Shown: positions 46,079 through 57,040, numbered from the stretch's first letter. The stretch: 64,000 bases of DNA from Erythrophleum ivorense (GCA_026724425.1 JAIUCV010001237.1:1-64000), one strand, 5' to 3'. Notes: generated by a model not told the origin, from the letters alone. A program made the numbers and translations.

Positions 46079-46375
46079 TGTTAGAAAGGAGGAGGAAGAA
46101 CGCACTTGTATTTCCAATTTGCTTGGCTTATCTCAAACCACCAAGTATATGATATTTATAGGCATACTAGATAGCTAGTTACCTAAACCTTATTTAATCT
46201 ATGAATCACACTTATACATGAATGACTTTAATCTAGGCACATGATTTACAATTACCTAAATGAATTATAATATTTTAAGTACAATTATATTAATATTAAA
46301 TACATTCATTAAACTATATACACGTATCTAGTCTAGGAGCCATATTTTAAAAATTTTAAATTATTATTAATAACA
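46079..46375 (-). mobile_element. 3' LTR of copia element A (minus orientation), 297 bp
   Basis: Bounded by TGTTAG and TAACA. It resembles the LTRs at 51231-51557 and 53314-53623, sharing phrases such as ttgtatttccaatttgctt and gaattataatatt. It abuts the 3' end of the copia coding region. Confidence 0.85.
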
Positions 46376-46380
46376 TCCCC

Positions 46381-47570
46381 TTAATTTGAAATTTTCTCCT
46401 TCACACCAAGTCTTGCTCTCAATCTTAAAAAATTTTCAAATTTCAATGGCTTTGTAAAAATATCTACAACTTGATTTTGAGTCTCTACATACTTGAGCTC
46501 CACTTCCTTGTTGGCAATGCATTCTCTAATAAAATGATACCTTGTGTCTATATACTTGCTTTGATCATGGAACACTGAATTCTTTGCAAGTGTTTATGCA
46601 AACTTGTTGTCACAATCCAAATTTCTATAGCTTCTTGTGACAAATGAAATTCTTTTAATAACCTTCTTAGCCAAAGAGCATGACAAGTACAAGACATTGT
46701 TGCCACAATCTCTTATGAAAATAGGTTGATAGTGTGACAATAGGTTAGTTTTTTTGAACTCTAGGATATAACACAATCTCTTATAAAAAATAGAAAACTA
46801 TTAATATTCTTTCTATCATCAGTATTTCCTTCAAAATCACTGTTGTAAAATCCTATAAGTTTGAAATTATTAGACAAAGAATAAAATAGCCCAAATTCAA
46901 GTGTACCTTTTAAGTAGTAAAGAATTCTTTTAGCAACTTTCATATGGGTGGAAGTAGGAGTTTCCATGAAACGGCTCACTATTCTAACTATATAATATAT
47001 ATTAGGTCTTGTGCATGTTAAATATCTCAAGCTTCCTACATGACTTTTGAAAAGAGAAGGAATAATCCCTTTCTTCATGTCCAAACTTTGGTAACTTTAC
47101 TCTAGTTTTTATGGGTGTGTTTATAGGTTTACAATAAAACATTTTGAACTTCTTCACAACTTCTTTTGCATAGCCTTCTTGAGAAAGAAATATGCCTTCC
47201 TCCATTCGCTTTACCTCTAGGCCTAAGTAATATGACATGAGCCCTTTATTGGTCATCTCAAACTCAAGTGACATAGCCTTCTTAAATTCTTCAAATAAAC
47301 CTAGATTGTTACCCGTGAAAATAAGATCATCCATATAAAGACAAACAAGTAAAATATCTTTATTACCATGAATTTTGACATAAAAAGCATATTCATTAAG
47401 GCAACAAACAAACCTATTATCTTGAAAGTATTTTTCGATACGACTATTCCATGTTCTTAGTGCTTGCTTTAATCTATACAACCATTTCTTCAATTTTAAG
47501 AGTTTATCTTCATGTCCATCAGCCACATTGCCCAAAAGGTTGCTCATCATAAACTTCTTTTTCAAAATAA
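46381..47570 (-). pseudogene. Ty1/copia reverse transcriptase and RNase H, degenerate
   Basis: Reading leftward: LKKWLYRLKQALRTWNSRI, the RT active site LVCLYMDDLIFTGN (YMDD intact, near 47320-47345), then LGLEVKRMEEGIFLSQEGYA. The RNase H end is HDQSKYIDTRYHFIRECIAN and DIFTKPL. Several frame changes and stops lie between, for example near 46990-47090 and 46600-46780. Confidence 0.9.
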
Positions 47571-49930
47571 TTATTTAGGAAAGTGAACTTCACATCTAAT
47601 TGGTAGATTTTGCATTTCATTTGAGCTTCCAATGAAATAAGTAAGCAGATAGTCTCCATTTGAGCAACGAGTGCAAAGACTTCATCATAGTCTTTGATAA
47701 TAAGTCTCTAATAACAAGTCTTGTTTTGTATCTTTCCACCACTTCTTTAGCATTCTTCTTTATCGATCTCGTACATCCATTTGACTCTTATGGCTTCATG
47801 ACCCTTAGGAAGAGTTGCTAATTCCCAAGTATTGTTCTTCTTTATTCACTTGATCTCTTCATCCACAGCTTGTCTCCACCTTTTGCCTTGCATGGCTTCA
47901 TCAAAGGTTGAAGGCTTAATGCTTACAAAAAGACAACACAATTCATCATAATCAAAAGTGACTTCATTAGATCTTACATAAATGTCTCCTAGATTTCTCA
48001 TCCTTTCACTTGAACTTTCTTCATGAGGAATAGGTGATGAAAGTGATGACAGAGGTGGAATTAAGTCTTGTATAGGCATTATGATCTCTTACTCTTCTTC
48101 TTCAAAGTATGGAAGAAAATCATAAGTATTTTCTTCTTGGGTTTCCTAATTCCATGTGGCTTCTTCATCAAATTCGACATCTTGACTTACCATTACTTTG
48201 CCATTGCTTGAGTTATACAATTTGTAGCCTTTGACATGTGAATCATATCCAATAAAGACATGTTTTACATTTCAATCCTTAAGCTTAGATCTCTCTTGAC
48301 GTGGCACTTGAACATATGCAATGCTTCCAAAAACTTGTGAATAATTGACACTAGGCTTTCTTCCATTCCATACTTTTTGAGAAGTTTCATCTTTGACATT
48401 TAATGTTAGAGAGCAGTTAGAGAAATAAATTGCACAATAAATAGCTTTGGCCTAAAACTCTTTTAATATATTTTTGGGTTTCATCATGCATTTGGCCATG
48501 TTAAGAATAATTTTATTCTTCCTTTTGGCTACTTAATTTGGTTACGGCAATCTAGGAATTGTTAAAGGATGACAAATTTCATGATTTGCACAAAAGTTAT
48601 TAAATTCCTTGGAATTTGCCTCCTCAATCAAATCTCAAAGCCTTGATTTTATAGCCACTCTCCTTTTATACAAGTGACTTGGAATATTTGAAAGTAGTAA
48701 AAGCTTTTGATTTTTACTCAAGAAAATAAACCCAAGTCTTTTTGCTAAAATCATCCATAAAGAATAAGAAATATTTACTCTTACCAAATGAAAGTGGATT
48801 AATTGGTCCATACCAATATTTTTAAAATCGGATCAGTTATTGAATCGATAAAATCACGGGTTTACGGTTCATTGGTTGAACCGTGGTTGAACCAGTAATA
48901 ATTAAATATATATGTTTAAATTTTATATATTAAACTTTTAATATAACAAATAAATATGAGTAAATTTTAAATATTTAATTATTAACTCAATATTTTTAAA
49001 AATATTTGAGAGATTATTTTTTAATTGAAAAATAAAAACTATCCATAATTAAAATTTAATAGTATTTAATATTAAATTTTTGGAGTTCTAAATTGTATTA
49101 AAATTCTATTTATCATTAAATAATAATAATTTTAGCCAAACATTTTTATATTTAAGAGAAATATTACCAGGAAATGAGATATAATGAAAAGAAAACATAA
49201 AAAATAACCAAATATATGTTTTTTTATTTATTTCATATTATCTTTTTTATTTTTTTATATTTCAATCTCCTCTTATTTTTAGTATTTTCTATTTTTAATT
49301 TGCCAAATTTCTTTGACATAAACTATCCTATTATATAAGAAAAATAAAATAAAAAAGAAAAATTAGACTGACCGGTTCAAATTAATTTTCAATCGGTCCG
49401 GTTTGACTGGTTCAGTCGGTTTTTTACTAGTTCTTTGCTTGATCAATTTTCTAGGTTGACCAGATCGAACCAGGGACCGGTTTTTGGTCCACCAAGTCGA
49501 ATTGGCCGATCGGTCTGATTTTTTAAATAATGGTCCAGACACATCTGTATGCACAAGTTCAAGCAACTTGGTTGCTTTTGATATTACTTTTTTTTGGAAA
49601 ACTCTTCCTAATATATTTGTCGACAAGACATGCTTCACACAAATGATTGAGATGGTTGATTAAAGGCATCCCTTTTATCATCTTTTTTCCTCCCATGGCC
49701 TTCAATGTTCCAAAGTTCAAATGGCCAAATCTTCTATGCCAATGCCATGCTTCTTCTTACACATTGGCCTTTAAACATGTTGCTTCAATTGTTTTAATAT
49801 TTAAACATCATATTTCTTGATATAGCCATCTTAGCAATCAAATTAGCATTTTGATCTCTAAGCCAAAGACATTTATTTTTCATAAGAATTTCATGTCCCT
49901 TTTCAAGAAGTTGGCCTAGACTTAAAATTT
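47571..49930 (-). pseudogene. Ty1/copia integrase and RT start, degenerate, split by a MITE
   Basis: The minus-strand frame around 49540-49640 encodes KATKLLELVHTDVSGP, the start of the integrase core. It resumes left of the MITE (48811 downward) with GKSKYF-like sequence. Further left are the GSR/chromo-like linker and DELCCLFVSIKPSTFDEAMQ with KRWRQAVDEEIK (47846-47960), which precedes RT. Many stops. Confidence 0.8.
48821..49528. mobile_element. MITE with MULE-like 9-bp target duplication, 708 bp
   Basis: Inserted in the copia integrase. Flanks are ATTGGTCCA (48812-48820) and AATGGTCCA (49529-49537), 8 of 9 matching. The ends form an inverted repeat (taccaatatttttaaaatcg against the right end on the other strand, tatttaaaaaatcagaccg). 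The right part is rich in ccggtt/accggt phrases, as in a widespread plant repeat with 'accggttcaa' motifs. Removing the element and one flank restores the copia reading frame context. Confidence 0.75.
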
Positions 49931-50130
49931 TACTTTTTTAATTTAGACATATAGTAAACATTAGGGATTAATTTATGACTACCATCTTTGGAAGAAATGA
50001 AAATTGTACCTTTCCTTTCAATATAGATTTTTAAGTAGTCTTCAAAAGAAACATTATCTTTCACCTTCTCATTGAGCTTTACAAATATATCTTTGTATCC
50101 ACACATATGATTACTTGCACCATTATCCAA
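49930..50130 (-). pseudogene. Ty1/copia protease region
   Basis: The minus strand encodes DNGASNHMCG followed by KLIPNVYYMSKLKK. This is the copia aspartic protease segment, usually DSGASNHM, with the catalytic Asp retained and Ser changed to Asn. Confidence 0.85.
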
Positions 50131-50199
50131 GTACTAAAAACTATTAACATCCTTCTCTTCTTCTTTGATTTGTTAGTGATAAAGTTGACTCTTCAGCTT

Positions 50200-51160
50200 C
50201 TTTATCATCATTAACAAGATTAGCCTTTTCTTTAATATTATTGTTAGCACTACGACACTCTCAAGCATAATGTCCTAGTTTATGATAATTGTAATATTCA
50301 ACTTTAGATTTGTCATACCTTTTTTCATTTAAATTTAGGTAATAGCCTTGTCTTCTTCCTCTTGCTCTTTCATAGCCTCTTGGTGATGGTTGGCTTCTCT
50401 CCTCATCATTTGAGTTATCTTTATTACCTTTTCTTTGTCTATTTTGGCCATGTCCATGCCCTTTTCTTGTCCACGTCCTCTAAGGTAACTCTTTTCTCTA
50501 TTATTCTTTAAAGTAGCTTTAGCTTTGAGAACTTACTCTAATAGCTCTTATTGTCTTCTCTTGATCTTTTCCTTCTAGGCTTGTAAGGAATCCTCTAATT
50601 CTTTAATGATAATTGAATCTAGATCTTTTATCTCCTCAATGACCCATAAAATATAATCAAATTTGGGAGTCAAAGAACAAAGAATCTTCTTGACTGCATA
50701 TACATCTTCCATTTTGCCTCTATATCTCTTCAATTGATTCACGATTGCCTTCACCCTTGAACAATAATTCAAAAATGATTTGAATTCATCCATTTTTAAT
50801 GCTTCAAAATCACCCCTTAGTGATTGAAGTCTCACTTTCTTTACTTTATCAACACCTTAGAGAGATTTTGCCAAAATCTCCTAAGCTTCCTTTGAATTAG
50901 TAGCATCGACCACCTTCTTGAATATTGAATCATCTAAACATTGATGGATAAGGGTGGGGGCTTGATAATCCTTCTTCCTCATCTTTGACAAAGCATCCTT
51001 CTCAACTTGAGATAAGTTATCTTTATTTTGAGGCTTCTCATAGCCTTTCTCTACAACTTCCTACACATCTTGAGAGCCAAGCAAGGCTTTCATTTTGTAG
51101 ACACCATTGCTCATAACTTTCCTTTGCAAGATGAGGGAATTGGAGCAATGACTCCACTAT
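50200..51160 (-). pseudogene. Ty1/copia gag, degenerate
   Basis: Includes RVKAIVNQLKRYRGKMEDVY and KILCSLTPKFDYILWVIEE (50575-50835), typical of UBN2-type copia gag. The CCHC knuckle near 50215-50290 reads YYNYHKLGHYA, then a stop, then EC, so two Cys are replaced and the knuckle is lost. The start region near 51160 reads MANSGVIAPIPSS. Confidence 0.85.
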
Positions 51161-51214
51161 TTGCCATTTCTTTATTTTTTTTTCTTAGCACTCTTATCTA
51201 ATTCCAAGGATTTA

Positions 51215-51227
51215 GGCTTTGATATCA
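51215..51227 (-). other. Copia primer-binding site
   Basis: The minus strand reads TGATATCAAAGCC just inside the LTR (51231), close to the TGGTATCAGAGCC complement of initiator tRNA-Met. Confidence 0.65.
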
Positions 51228-51230
51228 CTT

Positions 51231-51557
51231 TGTTAGAATGGAAGATGAAGAAGTCTTTCTATGAAAGAAGAGACCTAGTAAGAACTCCCTTGTATTTCCA
51301 ATTTGCTTAGCTTGCCTTAAACCACTAAGTACATTGGTATTTATAGGCAAGCTAGATAAATAGTTACATGAACCTTATTTGACACATGAATCATAGTTAT
51401 ACATAAATCACTTTAATCTAGGTACATGATTCATACTTACCTAAATGAATTATAGTATTCTAGGTACAACTGTATTAATTCTAGATATATTCGTTAAACC
51501 ATATACATGTACCCAGTATAAGAACCACATTTTAGAAATTTTAAATTATTATTAACA
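51231..51557 (-). mobile_element. 5' LTR of copia element B (minus orientation), 327 bp
   Basis: Bounded by TGTTAG (51231) and TTAACA (51557). Its outer flank CTTAG does not match the flank of the LTR at 46079. I infer that it belonged to a different insertion (B) of the same family, located in LINE ORF2, and was joined to element A by recombination. Confidence 0.8.
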
Positions 51558-53313
51558 CTTAGGGCATCTAAGTTATTAGCAATATCATTAAACTCAATCT
51601 ATAAGTCTTTTTTAAAATTTGAAGGAAGTATGGCATAGACCACTGAAAATAGAAAGTTAAGTATGGTATCATCCTTAATTGTCACATGAATAAGTTGATT
51701 AGAATGTCTCTCAATACTAAAAGAAACCTTAATAGTCTTCCAACTAGTCCACAAACCCTTAAAACATCTATAACTAAGGACTACATAACTACCATCAAAC
51801 CTAAACTTCTGAAGGAGGGAATTAGCTTTATCACTATTCGAATGAGTTTTAACTAAGGCCACAATATCAGGAGCAAAGCTATCACAAAATTGCTTCAAAT
51901 TCTTGTAAAACCTATTAGCCCAACACCTCTTATATTCCAAACCAGAACTTTATCCATGTAAAAAAAAGTGAGGAGAGAAATTAATCCTACATAGCATCAG
52001 AGATCTCTACCAGTATAGGAGGGGAGTTATCAACATGGCTAACTTTCATAGCATCTTCTTCACCATCTTGTTCCCTAAATTTGCTGTGAAGCTTAGCACT
52101 ACTCGACATCATTTGTCTAAAAGGAATGGCTATATAGGCACTAACTAAGGATTTGCTAAGAGGGCCTATAGAGTTATACGATCCATGCATTTCAACATGA
52201 GTTTGCTATCAGTGGGGTATTATCCTTCAAAAGCATTTCCCTTCCCATATCTATGCAATATCATAGGGGGTCTAGTAGAGGTTATCAATAGAAAGTCATG
52301 ACCCAATGGCTCACCCTTTAAAGGCCTATGGTTCTGCTTAGGTTACAATCCAACAGAAGGCCTATACTTAAACTTGTTATATCTCCCTTCATTACTATGT
52401 ATAAATTCTTTAATAGAGATACCATTTGAAATCTCGGTCAAAACCTTTATGATTGCTCCCTTTTGATATTTCTCGATTTCTTCCATATTTTCCTCCTTAT
52501 TTTAGTTAGCGAGTGAACTTGTTAAATCTTGAACCCAAAAGTTTAGGCTTTAAAACTGCAATTCCCTTCTCCTTGCTCAGATGAGGACGCCGAACCTTTT
52601 GAACCACTATCCAAGCGCCTGATGTTACACTAGGTGGTAGTTTTCAACCTAGCTGCTTTTAATTCTCTTCTATGTCAACATATGCAACACCATCATTCTC
52701 AGGTCTCACAAAGCAATTTGGACATCCCTCCACATATTGCCTAAATGTGCCATAGTTCAAGCGAATGAGGTAGGGGCCTTCATATTCTAGTTTATAGGTT
52801 TTACCTTTCAGTTTGAAGCTTGGGATTAAAGGCTTATTAAAATCAACCTCTACATGTAATCTTGCATACCTACCCTTGGGTTAGAGGGAGATGTTGAAAT
52901 TCACCTCTATAGTTTTGCTAAACCTATTCCCGATGAAGGTTAAGATTTTAGATTTGTAAAATTCAATGGGTAAGCTAAGAATGCCAACCTAGGTAGCAAC
53001 CTTATCAATGCTAGCAAACTCTAGATCGAAGTTTGGGCTCTATTGCCTTATAGTAAGGCAATAGTTGTAAAGCATCTAAGGCTCGCTTGATATAGCAAAA
53101 TCAAAATCATTTGTACTAGTAAACTTCACTAAAAAGAAACTGTTTCCTAATTCAATCAATGTAAGAGCTTCATTTTTTTTCTTACATAAGTTATAAACGC
53201 AATTCCAGTGCTTTGTAACTAATGGACCTCCCCAAAAGTTTGACCATATGGGAGTACCTCCAAGGCTTGTGTAACCTTTTCTCAACCTTTGATGAGAACA
53301 CAAATTCAGGACA
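51558..53313 (-). pseudogene. Inverted LINE segment: ORF1 DUF4283/zinc region and ORF2 endonuclease start
   Basis: Read on the minus strand from 53313: EFVFSSKVEKRLHKPWRYS-like ORF1 residues follow, then ALTLIELGNSFFLVKFTS and the post-DUF4283 region GRYARLHVEVDFNKPLIPSF with GCPNC. Then comes ORF2 with VLVWNIRGV (about 51935-51965) and PDIVALVKTHSNSDKANSLL with FDGSYVV, the endonuclease N-terminus. It stops at 51558, where the copia LTR begins. This is the continuation of the plus-strand LINE at 45670-46078 in flipped orientation. Confidence 0.85.
53309..53313. other. Target duplication GGACA (reverse complement of TGTCC)
   Basis: These five bases precede the plus-oriented copia LTR at 53314. 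They are the reverse complement of the flank at 46074-46078, as expected if the intervening segment was inverted. Confidence 0.75.
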
Positions 53314-53623
53314 TGTTAATAATAATTTGAAATTTCTAGAATATGGCACTTAAACAAGATACATATATATAGTTTAATGAATATGTCCAGAATTAATATA
53401 GTTGTACTTAGAATATTATAATTCATCTAGGTAAGTTTGAATCATATACATAGATTAGAGTGATTCATGTATTAAATAAGGTTCATGTAATTAGTTATCT
53501 AGCATGCCTATAAATACCCATGTACTTAAGGGTTTAAGGCAAGCCAAGCAAATTGGAAATACAAGTGAGCTCTTGCTAAGTCTATTTTTTTGTAGAAAGA
53601 CTTCTTCCTCCTTCTTTCTAACA
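53314..53623 (+). mobile_element. Copia LTR (5' LTR of element A after inversion), 310 bp
   Basis: Starts TGTTAATAATAATTTG, ends TTTCTAACA. It is the plus-oriented copy of the LTR family at 46079 and 51231. It is followed by the primer site and gag start, so it is not a solo LTR. Confidence 0.85.
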
Positions 53624-53626
53624 AAG

Positions 53627-53639
53627 TTGTATCAAAGCC
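53627..53639 (+). other. Copia primer-binding site, plus-strand copy
   Basis: TTGTATCAAAGCC, four bases after the LTR end, matches the minus-strand copy at 51215-51227 and the initiator tRNA-Met complement apart from a few changes. Confidence 0.6.
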
Positions 53640-53689
53640 AATCCTTAGAATTGAGAAAAGAGTGCTAAGAAAAAAAATTGAGAGTTGGT

Positions 53690-53850
53690 AAATAATGGAG
53701 TAATTGCCTTCCAATTCCTTCATTTCGCAAAGGAAAATTATAAGAAATGCTATCTAAGAATGAAAGCCTTGTTTAGCTCTCAAGATGTGTAGGAAGTTAT
53801 AGAAAAAGGTTATGGGAAGCCTGATGATTCCAAATATTTTAGAAAATTTA
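53690..53850 (+). pseudogene. Truncated copia gag start, plus strand
   Basis: The sequence after the primer site parallels the leader and gag start of the minus-strand copy (aatggagtaattgcc against aatagtggagtcattgcc; gaaagccttg; aagatgtgtaggaagtt). Similarity fades near 53840-53860, where the element is truncated. Confidence 0.65.
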
Positions 53851-53989
53851 GTGGCTTTTAGAAGCAATTAGATCTTTAATTGAGTAAAAGAGCTTATTAA
53901 GAGGAGAAAGGAGAGTTGAGATTTATTTTGGTGGAATTAATGGACTGATTAAGCAAAATATTACATCAATGATGTCATGTTTGTGTAAG

Positions 53990-55117
53990 GTAGTCTAAAC
54001 ATTGAGCCAAAGCTTAGAAAATAGCAAAAATTAGAGAGAAAATGAAAGTAAGCTCGATACCACAACATCAGACAGGATGCAGCAGCAACATTTGCCCAGA
54101 ATTGGTGGTACAAAATCCAGAAAGCACGATGTCACAGCATAAATCTTGCATGTTGTAGCATAGCCAAATTTAAGTGAAACATGCAATTTGGATCATATAA
54201 GCTATTTTGAGGGTTCTGGGGGTTTTAGCGCGTCATTCAGCAAAGGGAACTGCATCTGGTCATTTGGGAAAGAGAGAAACACACAAGAGGTGTTGGGGAA
54301 GCTTCATATTAATCAGGTAATTGTTGATTTTGTCCAAGATTCTTCTGATTATGTGTTTATACTCTATTTTCTCTTCACGTTGATGTATTTGTTGATATAT
54401 TTGCTGAATTTTTCTATGGATTTCAAGCTATGAGTGGCTAAACTCTTCTAACCCTTAGGGATTCTATGAACCTTTGAGTTTTGTAAATAATTTCCCTTTT
54501 GATTATGTTGGATTATTGAAGATTTTAGTGTTTAATCTGAATTATGGTTTCATTCTAGTGATTGGCCACCTCTAGTTTGATTATGGGTTTTGTAATTAGC
54601 CTTTGAAAGAAGAGAATTGCTTATAAACAATTGATTGAGCAACTTAGGATTAGAAATAATCTAATTTGCATTTGAGATAGAAATATATTCAAGGGCTCTA
54701 GGTAGTCTAGATAAGGTCTGAACTTAATTGTATGTTAACTCCTCATTTGAGACATTAAAGAGTTGAGTTGATATATGGGTTTGAATGGATCGAAAGACAT
54801 TTTTATCTAATTTAGACCTTTGACTCTAAAATTGACATTAAGCTAATTGATTAAAAAGAGAAATGATTTGCTTTGTATAAAAAGGGGCTTAAAATTCCTA
54901 GGGTGTCTTTAATTACTTATTTTCTCTTAGAACCATTTTCATTACTTTTAATTGCACTTGAATTGATTTTCATAAAAATTCACTCATAACTTGATTTGTT
55001 TAACTAAAATGAATATGATAAATCTAATGCCCAATCAGCAATTGTATTAATTCTCTGAGGGAACGACCTTGGCTCATCATTTACTATTCTTACGGTCCAT
55101 ACACTTGCCTAAAAACT
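53990..55117 (+). mobile_element. Gypsy LTR fragment, same family as 17856-19261
   Basis: Shares with the solo LTR at 17856 the order: GC-rich paired motifs, then ggatttcaagc.atga..ggcta, then gggattctatgaacctt, then ggatcgaaagaca, then ctctgagggaacgaccttgg and tccatacacttgc. It is cut at 55117 by the LTR beginning TGTTGC. The left border is not defined. Confidence 0.7.
54057..54161. repeat. Paired palindromic motifs (about 21-bp spacing)
   Basis: ATACCACAACAT (54057) with CAGCAGCAACAT (54080), and ATGTCACAGCAT (54129) with ATGTTGTAGCAT (54150). The last two start exactly 21 bp apart. The core resembles ATGYYRCRRCAT. It lies at the same place in the LTR as the array at 18116-18314 but has a different core. 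Confidence 0.6.
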
Positions 55118-56803
55118 TGTTGCTTTATTTGAAGTGTACACGCAAGTATATGTATTGCGAAGGCAATATAGTGATAAGAAAAGATTGTTTCCTCGAGAAT
55201 TTGTTATTAAAACAATGTCAAGTACTGAAATTCACACCCTAATTTAAATTAAACGAATCAATTTTTAATTGTTAGTGTTAAAAAGAAATTGTTTATAAAT
55301 CAAAAGCTATATAGAGCTCAGGATTAATATTTGGATGTTCTAGACGATTAGTGGCATTTAGGATTATTAGTTCTTCTTGTATTTCATAACGAATTGCCCA
55401 ACACTTAGAATCTTTGCTCTCAATGATAATATATATTGGCCTAGGATTCATTTATTCCTATAAGTATTTTTCCAAATCTCATATAGGGTTATCCAATCAA
55501 TTTCATAATTCCTTATAAAATCAACAAGGATCAAATTGCTAGCATAATACCTAATTGGACCATGTGAGAGTAATGAGTATATTACTATTTCATTAACTAA
55601 ACCATCCACCTTCCTTAGCAAGTTTCAAGTACTCACACTACTTAACTTTTAATCTAACCTCTCTTTCCCTTTTCCAAGTTCAAGCAAGGTATCAAATCCC
55701 CCTAAATGTTGGCCAATCAATTAGGGAGCATGAAACATGGAGTTAAATGAACAGATATTAACCATTGATTGCAAAATTAAAGTGAAGAACAATCGTTAAT
55801 ACATACAAGAGTTTCTAATAATCTTAGATTAGAGAGTTTAACTACACATGATCATGAAAACTAGAGGCAAATTTGAAGTGTAAATCAAATACATTAGAAA
55901 TTATCAAAAGAACAAAAGGAAGGAAGAAGAAACTCAGAAATAGAACTTGTTTCAGCTTCCCTCTTCAATCTTTGGCCTCCTTCTTCTCCAAGATGCCTCT
56001 TTAGCTCTCTCCATCCTTTACTCACTTGGAACAAAGAGAATACAACCTAGAATGCTGGCTACCTCATCTCCTACTCGCATATGAAGCCTCAAACCCTAAA
56101 AAAGTTTGCAAATAAAATGCTATGTTCAGTTAATTCGCATTGCGCTGCGGCTTAGCATTTTGTGCCGCAGCCAGATTGAGTTCTGGGAGAATGTGTGCTG
56201 CGGCCTAACTATGACGAGTCGCGACGAGATTAGCTTCTGGACAGCTTTTGAGTGGTTTGCAAGTTCCTCGCCTCAGCGTATATCATTCTGCTGCAGCAAG
56301 GTTTGCTTCTGTGTGACTTCGTGCCGCAGCTCAACACACGTCATAGATTTGGCTTCACTAAATTAGCATCGCGGCTCCTCATGCTCTCGCTGTGGCGTGA
56401 TTTGCTTCTAACTAAATTTTCACCGTGGCACAAATTGCACAGCACACTTATCCTTGAATTCTTTTCTTTCAGCCGTGGCGTGAGGAACACTTGGCCACAG
56501 CAAGATTTCAAAAATCTCACTTTGAAGCCTCTTTTACCTGAGATTGCTTAATGCTCTCTGAAACATGCATCCTATAAGAAGAACAAAATGTGATTAGTTA
56601 TCAATATACTCAAAATTAAGGCAAAAATTATCATTTTCTAAGTACGACTTGAGTATAGAGCTATTTATCCTAACTATATTTATTTTCTTTATAGAAGTAT
56701 TATTTACCCTATAAGCAGAGGCTAACATCATATTTACTGAGGGAAAATATGTACAATAACATGATAGTTAAGAATTATCAGGTGCCATTATTATGGTGTG
56801 CAT
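55118..56803 (+). mobile_element. Probable 5' LTR of the Athila-like element, 1686 bp
   Basis: Begins TGTTGCTTT and ends GTGTGCATCA, giving near-inverted termini (TGTTGC/GCATCA). It ends eight bases before a strong primer-binding site at 56812. The head (acacgcaagtatatgta, then cctcgagaatttgtta) matches the LTR at 13459. It inserted into the gypsy LTR fragment 53990-55117. The 3' LTR is beyond the window, so the left border rests on termini and the 13459 comparison only. Confidence 0.65.
56135..56510. repeat. GC-rich motif array in the Athila-like LTR
   Basis: Short motifs of the type GCYGCRGC or TCGCTGTGGCGTG occur near 56147, 56167, 56200, 56220, 56273, 56295, 56326, 56371, 56392, 56426, 56477 and 56498. 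Neighbours within pairs are 20-22 bp apart. The block is much more GC-rich than the LTR around it. Confidence 0.65.
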
Positions 56804-56811
56804 CAAGTTTT

Positions 56812-56829
56812 TGGCGCCGTTGTTGGGGA
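56812..56829 (+). other. Primer-binding site complementary to tRNA-Asp
   Basis: TGGCGCCGTTGTTGGGGA differs at two bases from TGGCGCCGTTGCCGGGGA, the exact complement of the 3' end of plant tRNA-Asp (GTC). This primer site is characteristic of Athila-type elements. Confidence 0.85.
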
Positions 56830-57040
56830 ATCAAGGCAATTGTTGAATAGAATTAAAAGATCTTGAGTAGTTTTAGCTTAAGCATTTAGTTTTTTTTAAT
56901 TTACTTTCTTGTTTATTTGTGTTTTCATTTGTTAGTTGCAGTAATTTTATTAGTAATTTCTTAGTTTATTACCTTTTGGTTTCTTTGGTTTAGTTAGATT
57001 CTTGATCTGTGCTCCTTTGTTTTTACAGGTATACTAGTAT

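Noticed and set aside
46079..51557. Treating 46079-51557 as one simple copia insertion
   Set aside because: The two LTR flanks (TGTCC and CTTAG) do not match, and the LINE frame shows that the ends come from two insertions joined by an inversion.
53314..53623. Calling this LTR a solo LTR
   Set aside because: A primer-binding site and gag start follow it directly, so it is the 5' end of a truncated element.
55113..55117. AAACT before the LTR at 55118 as the same target duplication as at 17851
   Set aside because: The insertions are in different sequences, and no matching right flank is available in the window. Treated as coincidence.
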